Shown here in pieces: positions 44,601 through 53,074 of a stretch of 59,712 nucleotides of DNA. Source of the stretch: Rhodospirillaceae bacterium (lineage in GTDB: Bacteria; Pseudomonadota; Alphaproteobacteria; UBA8366). The DNA lies in the NCBI GenBank assembly GCA_002715005.1, contig PAXN01000054.1, positions 1 through 59,712 on the forward strand, written 5' to 3'. The translations under genes were made by a program, and so were the position numbers. How positions within the stretch are numbered: position 1 is the stretch's first letter; each line of letters starts with the position of its first letter. The notes under the pieces were generated by a model. The model did not search any database. It was not told where the DNA came from and worked only from the letters and a program-made list of their open reading frames with translations.

Positions 44601-46036
44601 CCAGGTTGCATGTAAGACACGAATTGTGTAGCTGCAGCTTCCATTGAGATGATATCAGTAGAATTCATTGAACCGCTGTAGTCTAAAGTGAAAGCGACAT
44701 TTAACACTGATGAACGTACGTTGGAAACTAAGTTTACGGTGTTGACCTCCACCGGGTCACCGTTTATATAAATTTCAAAATCGTCAGCCGTAAGGCCTGA
44801 TATGTTGTTTCTGTAGGAATCTAGTACCGTTACCGTCATTTCCATTTCAGGACATTGACCGGTTGTATTGATATTGGTAAGCAAAGGCACTAGTGATGCT
44901 GTAATCTGACCAGATGCGTCGCCGGCCAAACTCGTGTTTTTTACATTTCCGTATGCTTTAGGCCACGCTGACTCAGCGAGCGAGGTCGATGTTTCGAAAG
45001 CGATTAGCTCGTCATTATCGTTACCGACATAAAGTGTACCGTCTGAAACTAAGGTTGCAGACGCATCGAAATCATAAAAACCCGTTTCGTTCGAGCTCCA
45101 TAAAAAATCACCTGCATTGCTAAGAGCATAAAACATATTGTCCCTGCTACCAAAGTAGATAGACCCATCTGCTCCAACTACTGGGGTACCATAAACGTAA
45201 CCACCTGTGGTATAGACCCAGTTGATACTGCCAGTTGAGGATAACGAGTAAACATTGTTGTCTGCCGAACCAAAGATAATATTTCCGGCGTTATCAATTG
45301 CTGCTGAACCTCTGATGTCATTGCCTGTTTCAAAAACCCACTTTTGCGTGCCGTCAGGATTGAGTGCATACATCTTGTCGTCAGTTGAACCGACATACAC
45401 TGTACCTATTGCGTCGATAGCTGGTGCACCGTAGTTATAACCTGTTGTTTCAGCTTGCCACTTCAAAGTACCGTCTGGATTCAACGCATAAATATCTCGA
45501 TATTCAGACACAACATATACTGTACCGTCTGTAGCTATCGCAGCACCTGAACTGAAATCGCCGCTCCCTTGAAAAACCCATTTTTGTGTACCATCTGGAT
45601 TTACAGCATAAAATTTATTGTCGTCAGAGCCTACATATATCGTCCCATCTGAGCCAAGCGCTGGTGTAGATGAAACATTGGCACCTGTAGTAAATTTCCA
45701 CTTCAACGAACCGTCAGCATTGATTGCATAGAGCGAGTTATCAGTGGAACCGACGTATATCGTGCCATCCTGACCTATTACAGGCGAAGAGCCGTAATTT
45801 GTATAAGAATTATAGGTCCAAAGGTGTGAGCCGTTGATAGAATATGCCATTAGTCCATCATAGTAAGTACCAATGTAAATCGTGCCATCTTCAGCAACGG
45901 CTGGGACGGTTATAACATCACCAGCATTTAAATCGACAGACCATTTAATATCTCCTGGCGCAGCATTTGCGGCATTGGACAGTAGGAAAACTGTTGCCAA
46001 CAAGCCAATGCAGAAGTAACTGTAAAGTTTCCTCAC
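41648..46036 (-). CDS. Exported PQQ-propeller / double VWA protein with TSP3 and FG-GAP tail
   Basis: The 1462-residue product has a signal peptide (MRKLYSYFCIGLLATVFLLS, cleavage near residue 25). Residues 26-355 are eight or so PQQ/WD-like blades (GTIYVGSxDxxLYAIN-type repeats). Two von Willebrand A domains follow, each with a metal-site motif DxSxS: DYSGS near 452 and DYSAS near 723. A beta-sandwich (about 920-1050) with DFESGDAALSSFVL and a terminal strand like MAM/CUB domains comes next, then DxDGDG TSP3 repeats (about 1055-1160), then the six-repeat FG-GAP tail (1165-1462) ending W-Q-V-A-K. It is likely a calcium-binding secreted or surface protein that binds partners through the VWA domains. 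It is 16 bases after the DUF7948-like gene. Confidence 0.87.
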   Translation of the reverse strand: MRKLYSYFCIGLLATVFLLSNAANAAPGDIKWSVDLNAGDVITVPAVAEDGTIYIGTYYDGLMAYSINGSHLWTYNSYTNYGSSPVIGQDGTIYVGSTDNSLYAINADGSLKWKFTTGANVSSTPALGSDGTIYVGSDDNKFYAVNPDGTQKWVFQGSGDFSSGAAIATDGTVYVVSEYRDIYALNPDGTLKWQAETTGYNYGAPAIDAIGTVYVGSTDDKMYALNPDGTQKWVFETGNDIRGSAAIDNAGNIIFGSADNNVYSLSSTGSINWVYTTGGYVYGTPVVGADGSIYFGSRDNMFYALSNAGDFLWSSNETGFYDFDASATLVSDGTLYVGNDNDELIAFETSTSLAESAWPKAYGNVKNTSLAGDASGQITASLVPLLTNINTTGQCPEMEMTVTVLDSYRNNISGLTADDFEIYINGDPVEVNTVNLVSNVRSSVLNVAFTLDYSGSMNSTDIISMEAAATQFVSYMQPGDQASIIKFASSVDVIQPFTDDLALVTSSIPEDYAGRGGSTALYDSVYQALSNVSGQSGRQVVVAMSDGSDNNSSFNIDEVVDYANRLGIVVYTVTLGSGDRDAMSTLAQRTGGLSYYSPTSTELEDIYQSIVTSIQSQYVVTFTDPTNGGSDHNIEVQVTDENQFGSVFSTYDSCRDYNTGINQIVEYQCPLLEAVVSVYDQNGVPLDGLGINSFDLYLDGTASPISSVTQVQSANSKTTFAVVMDYSASMSSSDITSMQTAAKLIIENKSDADEGMVVKFSDQPNVVQALTTDTALLYAAIDSPFDNYGATAMYDAIDVALTDIASTSGRKAIIVLTDGDDTASTGTLDSVIANSNQYDIPVFTIGLGQADATVLQELANRTYGIYYYAPDNSELANIYATLSDVLQSQYLITFADIFADQMQHTAVINTVVQGRPIASSQRSFLSCAPPSTSALDFESGDAALSSFVLTGDANWEISDIEPIDGLYSMKVPDALIDGQSATAELTLETAAGDLSFDMKVDSESGYDFLRFYIDDVLQGQWSGVSAIETVVFPISDGTHTFKWDFSKDSSVSHGLDSAWVDNIVIPGVDNGSGADSDGDGVIDSVDAFPNDRFEWVDTDGDGIGNNSDPDDDNDGWLDTVDAFPQNPAEWLDTDGDGIGNNADDDDDGDGIVDLADPTPLGYAAINDVNGDGKSDLLWRSFAKGWNFLWAMDGTQLSSATPINVVQEYTWSMAGQGDYDGDGKSDIFWRNSDTGKNFIYLMDGASIKERYALNYVTAGIWELAGSGDFNGDGTGDVLWRNTSRGDTWFYMMNNGYIGISQPSLWVTDLNYKIAATGDLDGDGDDDVIWRHSTTGVNYIWLMENGIIANQYTLNTVNTNWDIAGTGDLNGDGIDDIVMRNQVDGRNWVYFMHAGLVSTSTLINEVADLNWQIANIGDYDGDGKVDFLWRNEVTSRNIIHLMDGITIKDRGVLRPTDNNWQVAK

Positions 46037-46051
46037 CTCTATATCCTTATA

Positions 46052-46780
46052 TTAATCAATAACTAGTGTTTTATCTGAACGATAATTTGGTACATCAATA
46101 GACACGAGATTGCCATCGACTACATAGCTGCTTTGAAGCACCTGCCTTTGGCCATCGTTTTCTTGCCACGCTCTAGAACGACTTACATAATGTGTTGTAC
46201 CGTTATACGCGGTGATAAGAAGGTTTCCTTCACTATCCATAGTCACGGTGGATGCTTCCGAAAAGCGCATTTCTATATCAGATATGTTACCTTCGGGTGT
46301 AACGTGGAAATCAAAGTCGACTTTTCCTCCATCAACATATTCAATAACATCAATACCAGAATAAACGTCTTTTGTTCGTTTAAAGCCGTAATTCAGTAGT
46401 GAAGTTGGTTGCTTATGGATATCGCCCGTGGTCACTGTTTGAGCGTTTTTATTAGCATCTAGTAACTGTACTTTAATACGTGATTGGCCGTTCCCGTCAC
46501 GGCTGGTAGATGAAAAAACATCAGTAGTCAGGGGTTCGTCCTGCTCTAACTGCTGTTCTTTCAGCCTGCTTTTTTGGGGTTCAGAAACATTGCTTAATAT
46601 ACTGCTGGGTGCTTTTGGGTCACCGTTGCCGTATTTAACATCTAGCTCTTTTTCATCGCGTTTGACGACAGAGTGAGTATCTTGAAGGGGTTTCTTTTCG
46701 TCGCGTGTGGTGTTTAGGTACAGTAAACCACTAGCAACGCTTATGACGACCATCCCTGTTATAAATGAAATACGCTTCAT
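46052..46780 (-). CDS. Exported protein with stand-alone DUF7948-like (SBBP-leader) domain
   Basis: A 242-residue protein with an N-terminal anchor or signal (MKRISFITGMVVISVASGLL), a charged linker (about 25-130), and a C-terminal beta domain from about 138. That domain reads DVYSGIDVIEYVDGGKVDFD, then SDIEMRFSEASTVTMDSEGNLLI, then AWQENDGQRQV and ends with SDKTLVID. This is the layout I know from the domain before SBBP beta-propellers, where LVID is followed by propeller blades. Here the protein stops at LVID, and the next gene 16 bases on starts its own signal peptide and propeller. A cooperating or formerly fused pair is likely. The N-terminus resembles those of the other two small anchored proteins. 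Confidence 0.7.
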   Translation of the reverse strand: MKRISFITGMVVISVASGLLYLNTTRDEKKPLQDTHSVVKRDEKELDVKYGNGDPKAPSSILSNVSEPQKSRLKEQQLEQDEPLTTDVFSSTSRDGNGQSRIKVQLLDANKNAQTVTTGDIHKQPTSLLNYGFKRTKDVYSGIDVIEYVDGGKVDFDFHVTPEGNISDIEMRFSEASTVTMDSEGNLLITAYNGTTHYVSRSRAWQENDGQRQVLQSSYVVDGNLVSIDVPNYRSDKTLVID

Positions 46781-46836
46781 TTACGGAGTTCCTTTCCTTA
46801 AAACATTATTTCAAAATAACATAGAACTTATATAAA

Positions 46837-46864
46837 AAAAAGGCGGTTCATGAACCGCCTTTTT
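46837..46864. terminator. Palindromic terminator after the 46883 gene
   Basis: A perfect 14-bp inverted repeat (46837-46850 with 46851-46864) with A- and T-runs at its ends lies between the 46883 gene and the next minus-strand gene. It can terminate in either direction, so the 46052/41648 pair probably has its own promoter in the gap 46781-46836. Confidence 0.85.
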
Positions 46865-46882
46865 AATTTAGTGTAAGTAGAC

Positions 46883-49800
46883 CTACTTAGCTACTTTCCA
46901 TGTATCGTCTGCCGGTCGTAATACTCCGCGACTTTTGATTGTCGTTCCGTTCATTAAGTGGATAAGATTACGAGTTGTCGTTTCGTTTCGCCACATGAAA
47001 TCTGCTTTGCCATCGCCGTCATAATCGCCAACATTGCCAATTTCCCAATTTAAATCCGCAACTTGATTAATGAGAGTACTAGTTTCAATTTGACCATCTT
47101 TCATTAAATACGCCCAATTTCTACCATCAACTTGATTGCGTAGAACTATGTCATCAGTTCCATCGCCGTCTAAGTCTCCGGCCCCCACAATAGACCAATC
47201 TGTATTGATGACGTTGAGGCTGTATCTGCTCGCTATACCACCGTTTTCCATTATCCAAATGTAATTGCGGCCAGTACCATTGTGACGCCAAATTATGTCT
47301 TCTGCGCCGTCTCCGTTGACGTCACCTGTCGCTGCTACTTTGAAATCTAAGTCTGTTACCCAAAGAGATGGTTGGCTTGTTTCAATAAGCCCATCTTTCA
47401 TCATGTAGAACCACGTGTCTCCCCGTTCTACGTTACGCCACATTACGTCGCCTATACCATCCCCATTAAAATCACCGTTACCCACTAATTCCCACCTACC
47501 TGCGGTTACGACATTTAGCGCATATCGACTCTTAATACTTGCTCCATCCATCAAATACATGAAGTTCATACCTGTAGCGCTATTTCTCCACAGAATGTCC
47601 GATTTACCATCACCGTCATAATCACCGAGACCATCCATTGTCCACGTATACTCTTGTACTACATTGATTGGGGTAGCAGCAGATGTTTGAGTTCCATTCA
47701 TTGTCCACAAAAAGTTCCAACCTTTATCGAAACTACGCCATAGCAAATCAGATTTACCATCTGCATTGAGATCATTCACTGGCGTGTAGGTTCTTATTTC
47801 TTGTGCTGACCAGTTAGCAGGATTAAAAGGAACGTCCCCATCGCGGTAATCACCTCCCAACTCCGGAATACCAGCCCACGCCCATCTTATACAGTCACCT
47901 TGTTGATCCAAAGTAATACAATCTAAAGAATTAAAATCTAGGTAAGGAGAAATCAAAAATCCACCGTCTAGCCCAAAGGAGCAATCGCCTCCATTATCTA
48001 AAAATGTAAACCCTTGTACACAGACCCAAAAATCTAATGTATTACCAGAAATACTCATCCTAGCGGCGTGCGAAGGATCAGCGGCTCTTATTGCTAAGTC
48101 GCTAGTAATGTCGTACTCAATACCTGATAAAGAGGCACTTACTACATTAGTAATTACGATTGTGTCATTATCTTCAAGCAACGCACCTTCTACTACAGCA
48201 GTTAATTCATGCCCAGCAGTACCTCGAGCGTTGCCATCAAATGTATATGTAAATGAAAACAATTGAGTTGAAGCATCTGTTCTTGATGCGTCTGTAGGGA
48301 AATCGTCAACTACGTCCGGTACTCGGTCTCCATCCGTATCAGAATTTGTAGGGTTCGTTCCTAATGTAAACTCTTCAAGGTTGGTTAACCCATCATTATC
48401 CGCATCTTGATTGGCGTCATTGCTATTTAAATGATTAAGACCATAACTTTCTTCGAAGTAATCTTCCATGCCATCGTTATCGTCGTCGTCGTCATCAGAG
48501 TCGGATATTCCGTCACCGTCATTATCACCGTCAAATCCACCTGCGATATACTCATCTTTATATTGACTAAGATCTACTAACTCCAAGTAATTGATACGAG
48601 GAGCAATCCACACACCACTTGTACCACTAGAAACGTCTTCGTAAGTACTGTATTCCAATACAAACGTTAATCCATTATCGTTGGTTGTTAGCGGTATCCA
48701 GTTTCTCTCTCGAATAGCATAACTAGAGTCAAAGTTTAACGAGACCTTCCCATCTAACACTGTCCATGTCCAACCTGAAACTCCCATTAGGATCGTATCA
48801 TTGGTGCAGTGAACACCTCGATTGAAAGTACCGTCACTGTTGAAAGAGTAAGCAAATAACATGTCGCAAATAGGCCAACCATTGTCATTCGCCCAAGCGT
48901 CAATACGACCGTTAATATTAGCGTTATAAACAAAGGGAAAGTTTGAGACTAACCCAGAACCAAAATTTTTAGCCGAGCCATCAATCGCCACCAGTTCACG
49001 AGCAAAGCGATACGTTTCCCCCTCAGCGCTTACTTCAACGAGAACAGTCCACACCGATTCATTAACTCTCTGTATGGGGGTGATAACAAACAGAACTCCA
49101 TTCATATTAACTAGAATTTCGTTACTTCTAAGTTCAGTTGTATATGCGTCTTCAAGAACTTGACTTATTGATGTTACAGGCGTGCTCGATAACTCGAAAA
49201 TGTCATGCACAATCGAATTTACTTCGTCACCGAATTGGAAGTCGATTTCATCGACAATTGGAATAGCAGCACTCATCCCCTCTAAGCCGTCAAACGTAAT
49301 TCCTCTATCTGCTATTCCAAACTCGAAACGTACTCCATTATATACGTTTGTTGAAAACGCAGAAATTTCCGTCTCACCTTGCCAGCCCCCCTCAATTCCA
49401 TTCACGACATTTTCTGGGATATAGAGAATTTCCTCTACTGTAACACTTGCAGTAAGGTCGAAATAGCCGTCAGCTGCATTGGTTATAGTGTAAACAACAT
49501 TGTCAGTTACACTTGACCATTGCAAAGATGGTGTTTGTGTTATCAAGCCCTGCTCAAATGCTGCGATGAGCTGGTCAGCAACAAGGTCGCCCCATCGATC
49601 TCGGTACGAACTGGTGTAGACATCATACTCCTGAAACGACGAGCTTCCGTGGGATTTGTCTAGATAAGTTTGGGTGAGCTGATTTCCAGCTGCGGTAAAA
49701 ACAATATCGTAGGAGGGAACAATCTGTGTTTGTGTATAATCAGAGAAGCTCCATGAGCCAGAGTTTGACTTGACTAATATTCCTTCGACGATAATCCCAT

Positions 49801-49954
49801 ATTCATCAAGGGAGGTTTTGTCAACCGAGAGAATTAATGACTCGTTGTCTATCAACTCTTGAAAACTTTGGTAAGTTGCAGCACAAACTTGTGTAGAAAG
49901 TGAAGCTAGTGCAATTAATAAGCATTTAGCTAGAACCAAGCGAATGGTACTCAT
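46883..49954 (-). CDS. Exported protein with unknown N-terminal half, TSP3 and FG-GAP tail
   Basis: The 1023-residue product has a signal peptide (hydrophobic LVLAKCLLIALASLS with cleavage after VCA near 25). The next 450 residues are beta-rich and I recognise no family. Residues about 490-560 are acidic calcium-binding repeats (NDGDGISDSDDDDDDNDG and similar). A second beta region with NGTNDT-like loops is followed by six FG-GAP-like repeats (about 725-1023) with the motif WRN and the conserved end GVLRPADDTWKVAK. The protein is likely secreted or on the surface. The tail is nearly the same as those of 34489 and 41648 at the protein level, so the three tails probably share a job or an export/anchoring route. 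Confidence 0.85.
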   Translation of the reverse strand: MSTIRLVLAKCLLIALASLSTQVCAATYQSFQELIDNESLILSVDKTSLDEYGIIVEGILVKSNSGSWSFSDYTQTQIVPSYDIVFTAAGNQLTQTYLDKSHGSSSFQEYDVYTSSYRDRWGDLVADQLIAAFEQGLITQTPSLQWSSVTDNVVYTITNAADGYFDLTASVTVEEILYIPENVVNGIEGGWQGETEISAFSTNVYNGVRFEFGIADRGITFDGLEGMSAAIPIVDEIDFQFGDEVNSIVHDIFELSSTPVTSISQVLEDAYTTELRSNEILVNMNGVLFVITPIQRVNESVWTVLVEVSAEGETYRFARELVAIDGSAKNFGSGLVSNFPFVYNANINGRIDAWANDNGWPICDMLFAYSFNSDGTFNRGVHCTNDTILMGVSGWTWTVLDGKVSLNFDSSYAIRERNWIPLTTNDNGLTFVLEYSTYEDVSSGTSGVWIAPRINYLELVDLSQYKDEYIAGGFDGDNDGDGISDSDDDDDDNDGMEDYFEESYGLNHLNSNDANQDADNDGLTNLEEFTLGTNPTNSDTDGDRVPDVVDDFPTDASRTDASTQLFSFTYTFDGNARGTAGHELTAVVEGALLEDNDTIVITNVVSASLSGIEYDITSDLAIRAADPSHAARMSISGNTLDFWVCVQGFTFLDNGGDCSFGLDGGFLISPYLDFNSLDCITLDQQGDCIRWAWAGIPELGGDYRDGDVPFNPANWSAQEIRTYTPVNDLNADGKSDLLWRSFDKGWNFLWTMNGTQTSAATPINVVQEYTWTMDGLGDYDGDGKSDILWRNSATGMNFMYLMDGASIKSRYALNVVTAGRWELVGNGDFNGDGIGDVMWRNVERGDTWFYMMKDGLIETSQPSLWVTDLDFKVAATGDVNGDGAEDIIWRHNGTGRNYIWIMENGGIASRYSLNVINTDWSIVGAGDLDGDGTDDIVLRNQVDGRNWAYLMKDGQIETSTLINQVADLNWEIGNVGDYDGDGKADFMWRNETTTRNLIHLMNGTTIKSRGVLRPADDTWKVAK

Positions 49955-50102
49955 GAGGCGTCCCTGTCAATAATTTAAAATACTAATAGATAAATTTTTT
50001 ATTACATTAGAGCACGCTGTTCATTTTTTCAACGACGAAACTAAAAAATAATGTTTACGCCTATCTCACGGAACATTTGATTTACTTCCGTGTACCAAAT
50101 GA

Positions 50103-50127
50103 AAAAGCCACTTGGAAAGTGGCTTTT
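50103..50127. terminator. Hairpin terminator after the 50145 gene
   Basis: A perfect 11-bp stem (50103-50113 with 50117-50127) and 3-base loop, followed on the minus strand by a T-run. It shares the AAAAGCCACTT stem with 34418-34449. Confidence 0.85.
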
Positions 50128-50144
50128 ATCAAACTTGCAAGGTC

Positions 50145-52856
50145 CTATAAGGATGTAAAAATACCAACAGACTCGAAGATTTTTCTCATTTTTTTAACGC
50201 CATTTTGGTAAGAAAAATTCTCCTTAGCTAGTATTTCGCTATTTTCACTAAACTGTTTCCAAAGTTTGTCATCGTCGTACAGCTTTATAATTGCCTCAAC
50301 CCACTCGTCTACGTCATCGGCAATTAACGTATTAATTCCATTTGTGAGACCAGTTCCTTCCGCAGCGATGGAAGTAAGGATAGTAGGTGTAGCATATGCT
50401 AAAGCGTCTAAAACTTTACCTTTGATCCCCGCGCCAGAGAGTAAAGGCGCTATAAATACTTTATGATTGTGGTAAACGCCATCTAATGTTTCTGCAAAAC
50501 CTTTTACCTTAACATTATCACTTTCAAAGTCCTTGAAATGTTCGGGCATTTTACTGCCGTAAATATAAAAGGTGATGTCAGGTCGTTGAACTTTCAGTTT
50601 CGGCATCACCTCTTTAACCATATATTCCACAGCTTCCGTGTTCGGTTTATGGTTGTATCCACCAAGAAATGCAATACCTTCTCTCTCGTGGAATTGGGGG
50701 CCGCTATCTTTTGGCTCGACTATCCAAGGAGTAATATGCATATTGGCTTCTTGCGCTATATGGCTCGAAATTACTGCCTGTTCTGTAGTATTGTATGTAA
50801 GAATGGCGTCTACTTTCTGACAGACCTCTAACTCTTCATCTCTCGTTATTAGGGCCAAGTCCATAGCCTCCTCATCATTTTGAACCAAAGCTGCACGAAT
50901 TTCTCTAAGGAAATGAAGGTCTGCATTATTGAATAGGATTGGTTTGCCTGATTCTTTTATTACATCGACATACTTTTGTGCGACATCGTATCTAGTAATA
51001 TAAACAGCATCCATCTCACCTAAGCGGCGCTGTAATACATCATCCAATGAATAATAGAACGGCACATACAAAACCTCTACACCCATTTTTTGCAAAACAC
51101 TGGTGTACTTACCCATAGGCGCTAAATTCGCTGGCACGAAGGTAACTTTAAATCCTAACGCCAGCATCATTTTTATCTCTTGTAATGCAGCATGACTGCC
51201 AGCGTCCATTCCTTGCATCGGTGTAGCATAATCTACAACCATTACACGCTGTTCCACATTTCTATCTTTTTCTAGATGCAAATTACTAAGAGATGGTTTG
51301 GCCCCTTTTTTATAAGTGTTAAACCATTTTCGTCTAAACGTTGTTTCGTTAACTACTTGATACTGCTTTAAGCCCTTAGTTACGTCTGTGCCATGAGACT
51401 GACCTTCAAAATGAATCACTTCAGAATGCGGTACATAAAGTACCTTATAACCTGCGTCTCGAACTTTAAATGAGAGGTCAGTATCTTCGTAATAACATGG
51501 TGCGTATTCTTCACTGAATTTACCAACCTCTTCCCACACTGATTTAGTCACACACATTGCTGCGCCAGTAACATAATCGACTTGACGTACATAGTTCCAA
51601 GCTGGATCAAATGGATTTCCGTCACGACCTGCGTTCCAAGGTTCTCCTGTTGCCCATACTATTCCACCCGCTTCTTGCAAGGTTCCATCTAAATTCAATA
51701 ACTTAGAACCTGTAAGCCCCACATGTTCATCTGCTTCGTGTTGCGCCACAAGTTCGTCAAGCCAGTGACTTTTCACTTCGGTGTCATTATTTAGGAAAAC
51801 GATATAATCGCCTTTCGCAAGCTCAGATGCTTTGTTGCAACTCTTCAGAAAGCGTAGATTTTCGTCGTTTCTAGACACGACCAGATTGCCTATTATTTCT
51901 TCAGCTTTTGCTGTTTCATCAGTAGAACAATCATCGGCTAAAATGATTTCGAAAGACGTTTTGTTGTATGCAAGAAAAACGGAGGCAATGCAGTGATAAG
52001 TAAGCTCAAATTTGTTATATGCTGGAATTATTACAGAAGCTACAGGGTTTTCAACCTTAGGAAGAGAAAATGACGGGTATACTTTTCTTCCCTGATAACC
52101 CTCAACCAACACTGTATGTGCAATAGACAAATCTTTGATATCGCTTACTCTATTTGAATCACTTAGATTAAGTGTTAAAGACTCGTAACGACCATTAGCA
52201 CTAGCAGGTTTAGAAATGAAATGAGCTTCTTTTCTACTATGATTTAAAAATTCCCATGGCGTGAGGATTGGGTCACCTTTTATTTCCAACTTTCCATAGC
52301 TTGCAACTTCGCCTTGCACGCCTACGTTTATGACATGGTATGCATTATCAAGAAATTTTGCTGGAACCCAGATGTGAGATGAGTGCATTTTCTCTTTTTT
52401 ACTGAACTCGTAGGTACCAATTTTTTCTTTGCCTATGCTAAAGGTAAGAATCTTGCTCTCGTCGCCGATGCTATGATTGTATATTGTAAACGAAAGCTTA
52501 TTGCCTAACAGGTTTTCAATTGTCACGCTTGCAGATGGTTTTGAAATTTCTATTTCAAAACGAGATCTTGCTATGACCTTTTCAGTTTGTTTGCATTTTA
52601 TAACAATTGCTCGACCTGCTTCCATAAGTAAGGTATTCACTTCAAAAGAAAAGGCGTGATTCCCCTTGTTAATACCCCCAGATTCAAGATCTTTTCGATA
52701 TAAGTCAGCAACCCCCTCTCCGAGAAGTACCCCCTCGTCATCGTACACCGCCAGTTCGATTGGAGATTCGTCGCCTACTCTCGCAGCCCATCCCTGTAAC
52801 ACGCCGCTTTCAAAACGGTCTATATGGCCCTTCAAGGTCGATTCTAGCTCCGACAT
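50145..52856 (-). CDS. Multidomain glycosyltransferase: GWA domain, GT2 and GT4
   Basis: I choose the ATG at 52856 with GAGGA upstream instead of the TTG four codons before. The 903-residue product has an N-terminal GWA domain (GHIDRFESGVLQGWAARVG, then RKDLESGGINKGNHAFSF), a beta-rich linker, a GT2 domain (about 265-495) with ASVIIPAYNKFELTYHCIAS, LADDCSTDET, VFLNNDTE (the metal-binding region) and YYEDTDLSFKVRDAG, and a GT4-like C-terminal domain (about 580-895) with FLGGYNHKPNTEAVEYM, VFIAPLLSGAGIKGKVLDAL and the usual terminal helix. Two sugars would be added by one protein. The gene is followed by a terminator, so it is probably monocistronic. Confidence 0.9.
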   Translation of the reverse strand: MSELESTLKGHIDRFESGVLQGWAARVGDESPIELAVYDDEGVLLGEGVADLYRKDLESGGINKGNHAFSFEVNTLLMEAGRAIVIKCKQTEKVIARSRFEIEISKPSASVTIENLLGNKLSFTIYNHSIGDESKILTFSIGKEKIGTYEFSKKEKMHSSHIWVPAKFLDNAYHVINVGVQGEVASYGKLEIKGDPILTPWEFLNHSRKEAHFISKPASANGRYESLTLNLSDSNRVSDIKDLSIAHTVLVEGYQGRKVYPSFSLPKVENPVASVIIPAYNKFELTYHCIASVFLAYNKTSFEIILADDCSTDETAKAEEIIGNLVVSRNDENLRFLKSCNKASELAKGDYIVFLNNDTEVKSHWLDELVAQHEADEHVGLTGSKLLNLDGTLQEAGGIVWATGEPWNAGRDGNPFDPAWNYVRQVDYVTGAAMCVTKSVWEEVGKFSEEYAPCYYEDTDLSFKVRDAGYKVLYVPHSEVIHFEGQSHGTDVTKGLKQYQVVNETTFRRKWFNTYKKGAKPSLSNLHLEKDRNVEQRVMVVDYATPMQGMDAGSHAALQEIKMMLALGFKVTFVPANLAPMGKYTSVLQKMGVEVLYVPFYYSLDDVLQRRLGEMDAVYITRYDVAQKYVDVIKESGKPILFNNADLHFLREIRAALVQNDEEAMDLALITRDEELEVCQKVDAILTYNTTEQAVISSHIAQEANMHITPWIVEPKDSGPQFHEREGIAFLGGYNHKPNTEAVEYMVKEVMPKLKVQRPDITFYIYGSKMPEHFKDFESDNVKVKGFAETLDGVYHNHKVFIAPLLSGAGIKGKVLDALAYATPTILTSIAAEGTGLTNGINTLIADDVDEWVEAIIKLYDDDKLWKQFSENSEILAKENFSYQNGVKKMRKIFESVGIFTSL

Positions 52857-53074
52857 ATTTTTCCTCAACTTCCTCTGAGCACAATTGAATGCATCTAATA
52901 TAAATTTAAGACAATATTACCTGATATCTGCAAGTTCTCAATCTAAGTACTTTTAGACCTCAAATAGTACAATCTACAATATTGGTTTTCTCTATACTTT
53001 GCACCAGATAATGCGGTTGTAGTAACATCTCATGCAAATTATCGAATGATGACAATCCTCACATGGAGAAGTAG
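52857..53074. promoter_or_regulatory. Divergent intergenic region between the 50145 and 53075 genes
   Basis: A 218-base AT-rich gap with promoters for both directions. A TATACT at 52993-52998 could be a -10 box for the plus-strand operon, but I could not find a good -35. Confidence 0.4.

Noticed and set aside
46036-46052. Frameshift splitting one gene between the DUF7948-like protein and the PQQ/VWA protein
   Set aside because: The downstream gene has its own start and signal peptide, and the upstream protein ends at a natural domain boundary, so they are two genes.
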